57,925 bases of DNA from a virus. Of the stretch, positions 57,270 to 57,925 are shown in pieces (position 1 is the first letter of the stretch; every line of letters starts with the position of its first letter). Made by a program: the position numbers and the translations under genes. A model generated the notes under the pieces. It was given only the letters and a program-made list of their open reading frames with translations, was not told the DNA's origin and ran no database searches. The DNA is taken from IMG/VR virus record IMGVR_UViG_3300009160_000051, positions 1 through 57,925 of that record; one strand, given 5' to 3'.

Positions 57270-57628
57270 TATGCTGCTCCTTCATCTGCTAGAACCCAAG
57301 ACAAAGTAGGTTCATCCCAATTATATTTTTTGCCGTCAGTTGGATGTGCTGTTGGTGCTTCCCATAGCCAAGTAGATTCATTTAGTACCCAACTTGCGTA
57401 GGGTGATGGTGCATAAAACACATCGTTCTGATAGTCGTAAGTAAAACCTACTCCAGCGTAATTACCACGCAATGGTGTACCATTTAATTTATGGATATTA
57501 CCAAGTGTGTTATATGAAGTCTGAATCCAAGTACCGGGACTGGAATCAACAAATGTTTGAAAAAACTCTGGTTCGGCTACAATAACTTGTGTAACCTTAC
57601 CATCTAATACTTTTGCAAAATGACTCAT
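57269..57628 (-). CDS. Conserved phage tail-region protein (119 aa)
   Basis: Known pattern in aquatic phages: MSHFAKVLDGKVTQVIVAEP, FVDSSPGTWIQTSYNT and KKYNWDEPTLSWV near the end. Contains aromatic-rich strands (ASWVLNESTWLWEAP). Usually located in fibre modules. Function unknown. ATGA overlap with the glycine-rich gene. Confidence 0.8.
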   Translation of the reverse strand: MSHFAKVLDGKVTQVIVAEPEFFQTFVDSSPGTWIQTSYNTLGNIHKLNGTPLRGNYAGVGFTYDYQNDVFYAPSPYASWVLNESTWLWEAPTAHPTDGKKYNWDEPTLSWVLADEGAA

Positions 57629-57925
57629 GATATATATGTTCCAGAAGTTGTGAACGTATGATAAGTGTATCCACCAGATGATGTAATAGTCCCGCCTGAT
57701 CCACGAGTAGAACCAGCATAGCGAATAATTACCACACCTGATCCGCCATTTCCAGCTACACGGTTGCCACCGCTTAATGAACAGTTTCCACCACCACCGC
57801 CACCCGTGTTAGCTGTACCAGCACTTCCAACTGCACTATTAGTTCCGCCATTACCACCGCCGCCATTACCACCAAGGGGTGCAGTTGCTGTCGTTGCATC
57901 AGTACCGCCACCGCCACCGCCAGCA
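57625..57925 (-). CDS. Glycine-rich tail fibre C-terminal region (partial; continues at 1-14)
   Basis: Runs off the right end of the window. The C-terminal 99 residues seen are glycine-rich (GGNGGGGNGG, NTGGGGGG), then SGGNRVAGNGGSGVVIIRYA and a beta segment ending TTSGTYIS. The GGSGVVIIRY piece is a standard end in glycine-rich phage fibre proteins. Joined to base 14 it starts MTQAAAGG. The low-complexity repeat at the very edge could have limited assembly, so the N-terminus may be incomplete. Confidence 0.7.
   Translation of the reverse strand, partial: AGGGGGGTDATTATAPLGGNGGGGNGGTNSAVGSAGTANTGGGGGGNCSLSGGNRVAGNGGSGVVIIRYAGSTRGSGGTITSSGGYTYHTFTTSGTYIS

Overview
This 57.9 kb window looks like an essentially complete genome of a short-tailed (podovirus-type), T7-like double-stranded DNA phage, probably from an aquatic habitat. 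The module of small and large terminase, portal, scaffold, HK97-type capsid, tail adaptor, nozzle and fibres is podovirus-like. The replication module (primase, helicase, family A DNA polymerase, RecB/Cas4-like nuclease, T7-type endonuclease I) has T7-like content. No phage RNA polymerase gene was seen, so host RNA polymerase presumably transcribes everything, and sigma70-like promoters are visible. A tyrosine recombinase at 34853-35767 suggests it may integrate. No host is named in the sequence; the conserved small proteins resemble those of marine and freshwater bacteriophages, so an aquatic bacterial host is an inference. The two window ends join in frame into one glycine-rich gene, which fits a circular or circularly permuted genome.

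Layout. One divergent control region (22806-24166) separates two arms. To the left, on the minus strand, lie the late genes: small basic proteins (18983-22805), terminase (16348-18585), portal (14233-16338), two virion proteins (11328-14071), scaffold (10369-11256), capsid (8992-10062), decoration protein, tail adaptor, nozzle, and a series of modular fibre genes (11-5788). Through the ends of the window this arm continues at 57925-47681 with more fibres, a lysis group (holin, M15 endolysin, small membrane proteins) and five virion proteins, including a 1089-residue probable ejection protein. To the right, on the plus strand, lie the early and middle genes: a hairpin-rich zone (23566-26050), about thirty small overlapping accessory genes (26081-36532), the integrase, then primase, helicase, polymerase, probable SSB, nucleases, a ClpP-like protease, a lipoprotein and a B12-dependent ribonucleotide reductase (36522-47371). 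The two arms converge with stop codons that overlap at 47681-47690.

How it works together. Early transcription probably starts near 22.96 kb and is reinforced by two near-identical promoter/operator modules at 25982-26058 and 29100-29180, each with the palindrome TGTCGAATGTTCG. The replication and nucleotide genes (reductase, dATP/dGTP diphosphohydrolase-like protein) make DNA and adjust dNTP pools. Late leftward transcription probably starts near 23.1 kb, and the capsid gene has its own promoter and a structured leader (10063-10368).

The most unusual signals are (1) a zone of about 2.5 kb, including the 276-residue gene at 24372-25202, packed with short perfect hairpins; (2) a recurrent short motif of the type M-[A/N]-x-G-G-x-V in at least six unrelated late proteins; (3) the duplicated promoter/operator module; (4) fibre-plus-accessory cassettes repeated along the tail region. 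Functions stated below come from reading motifs and family resemblance only; no database search was run.
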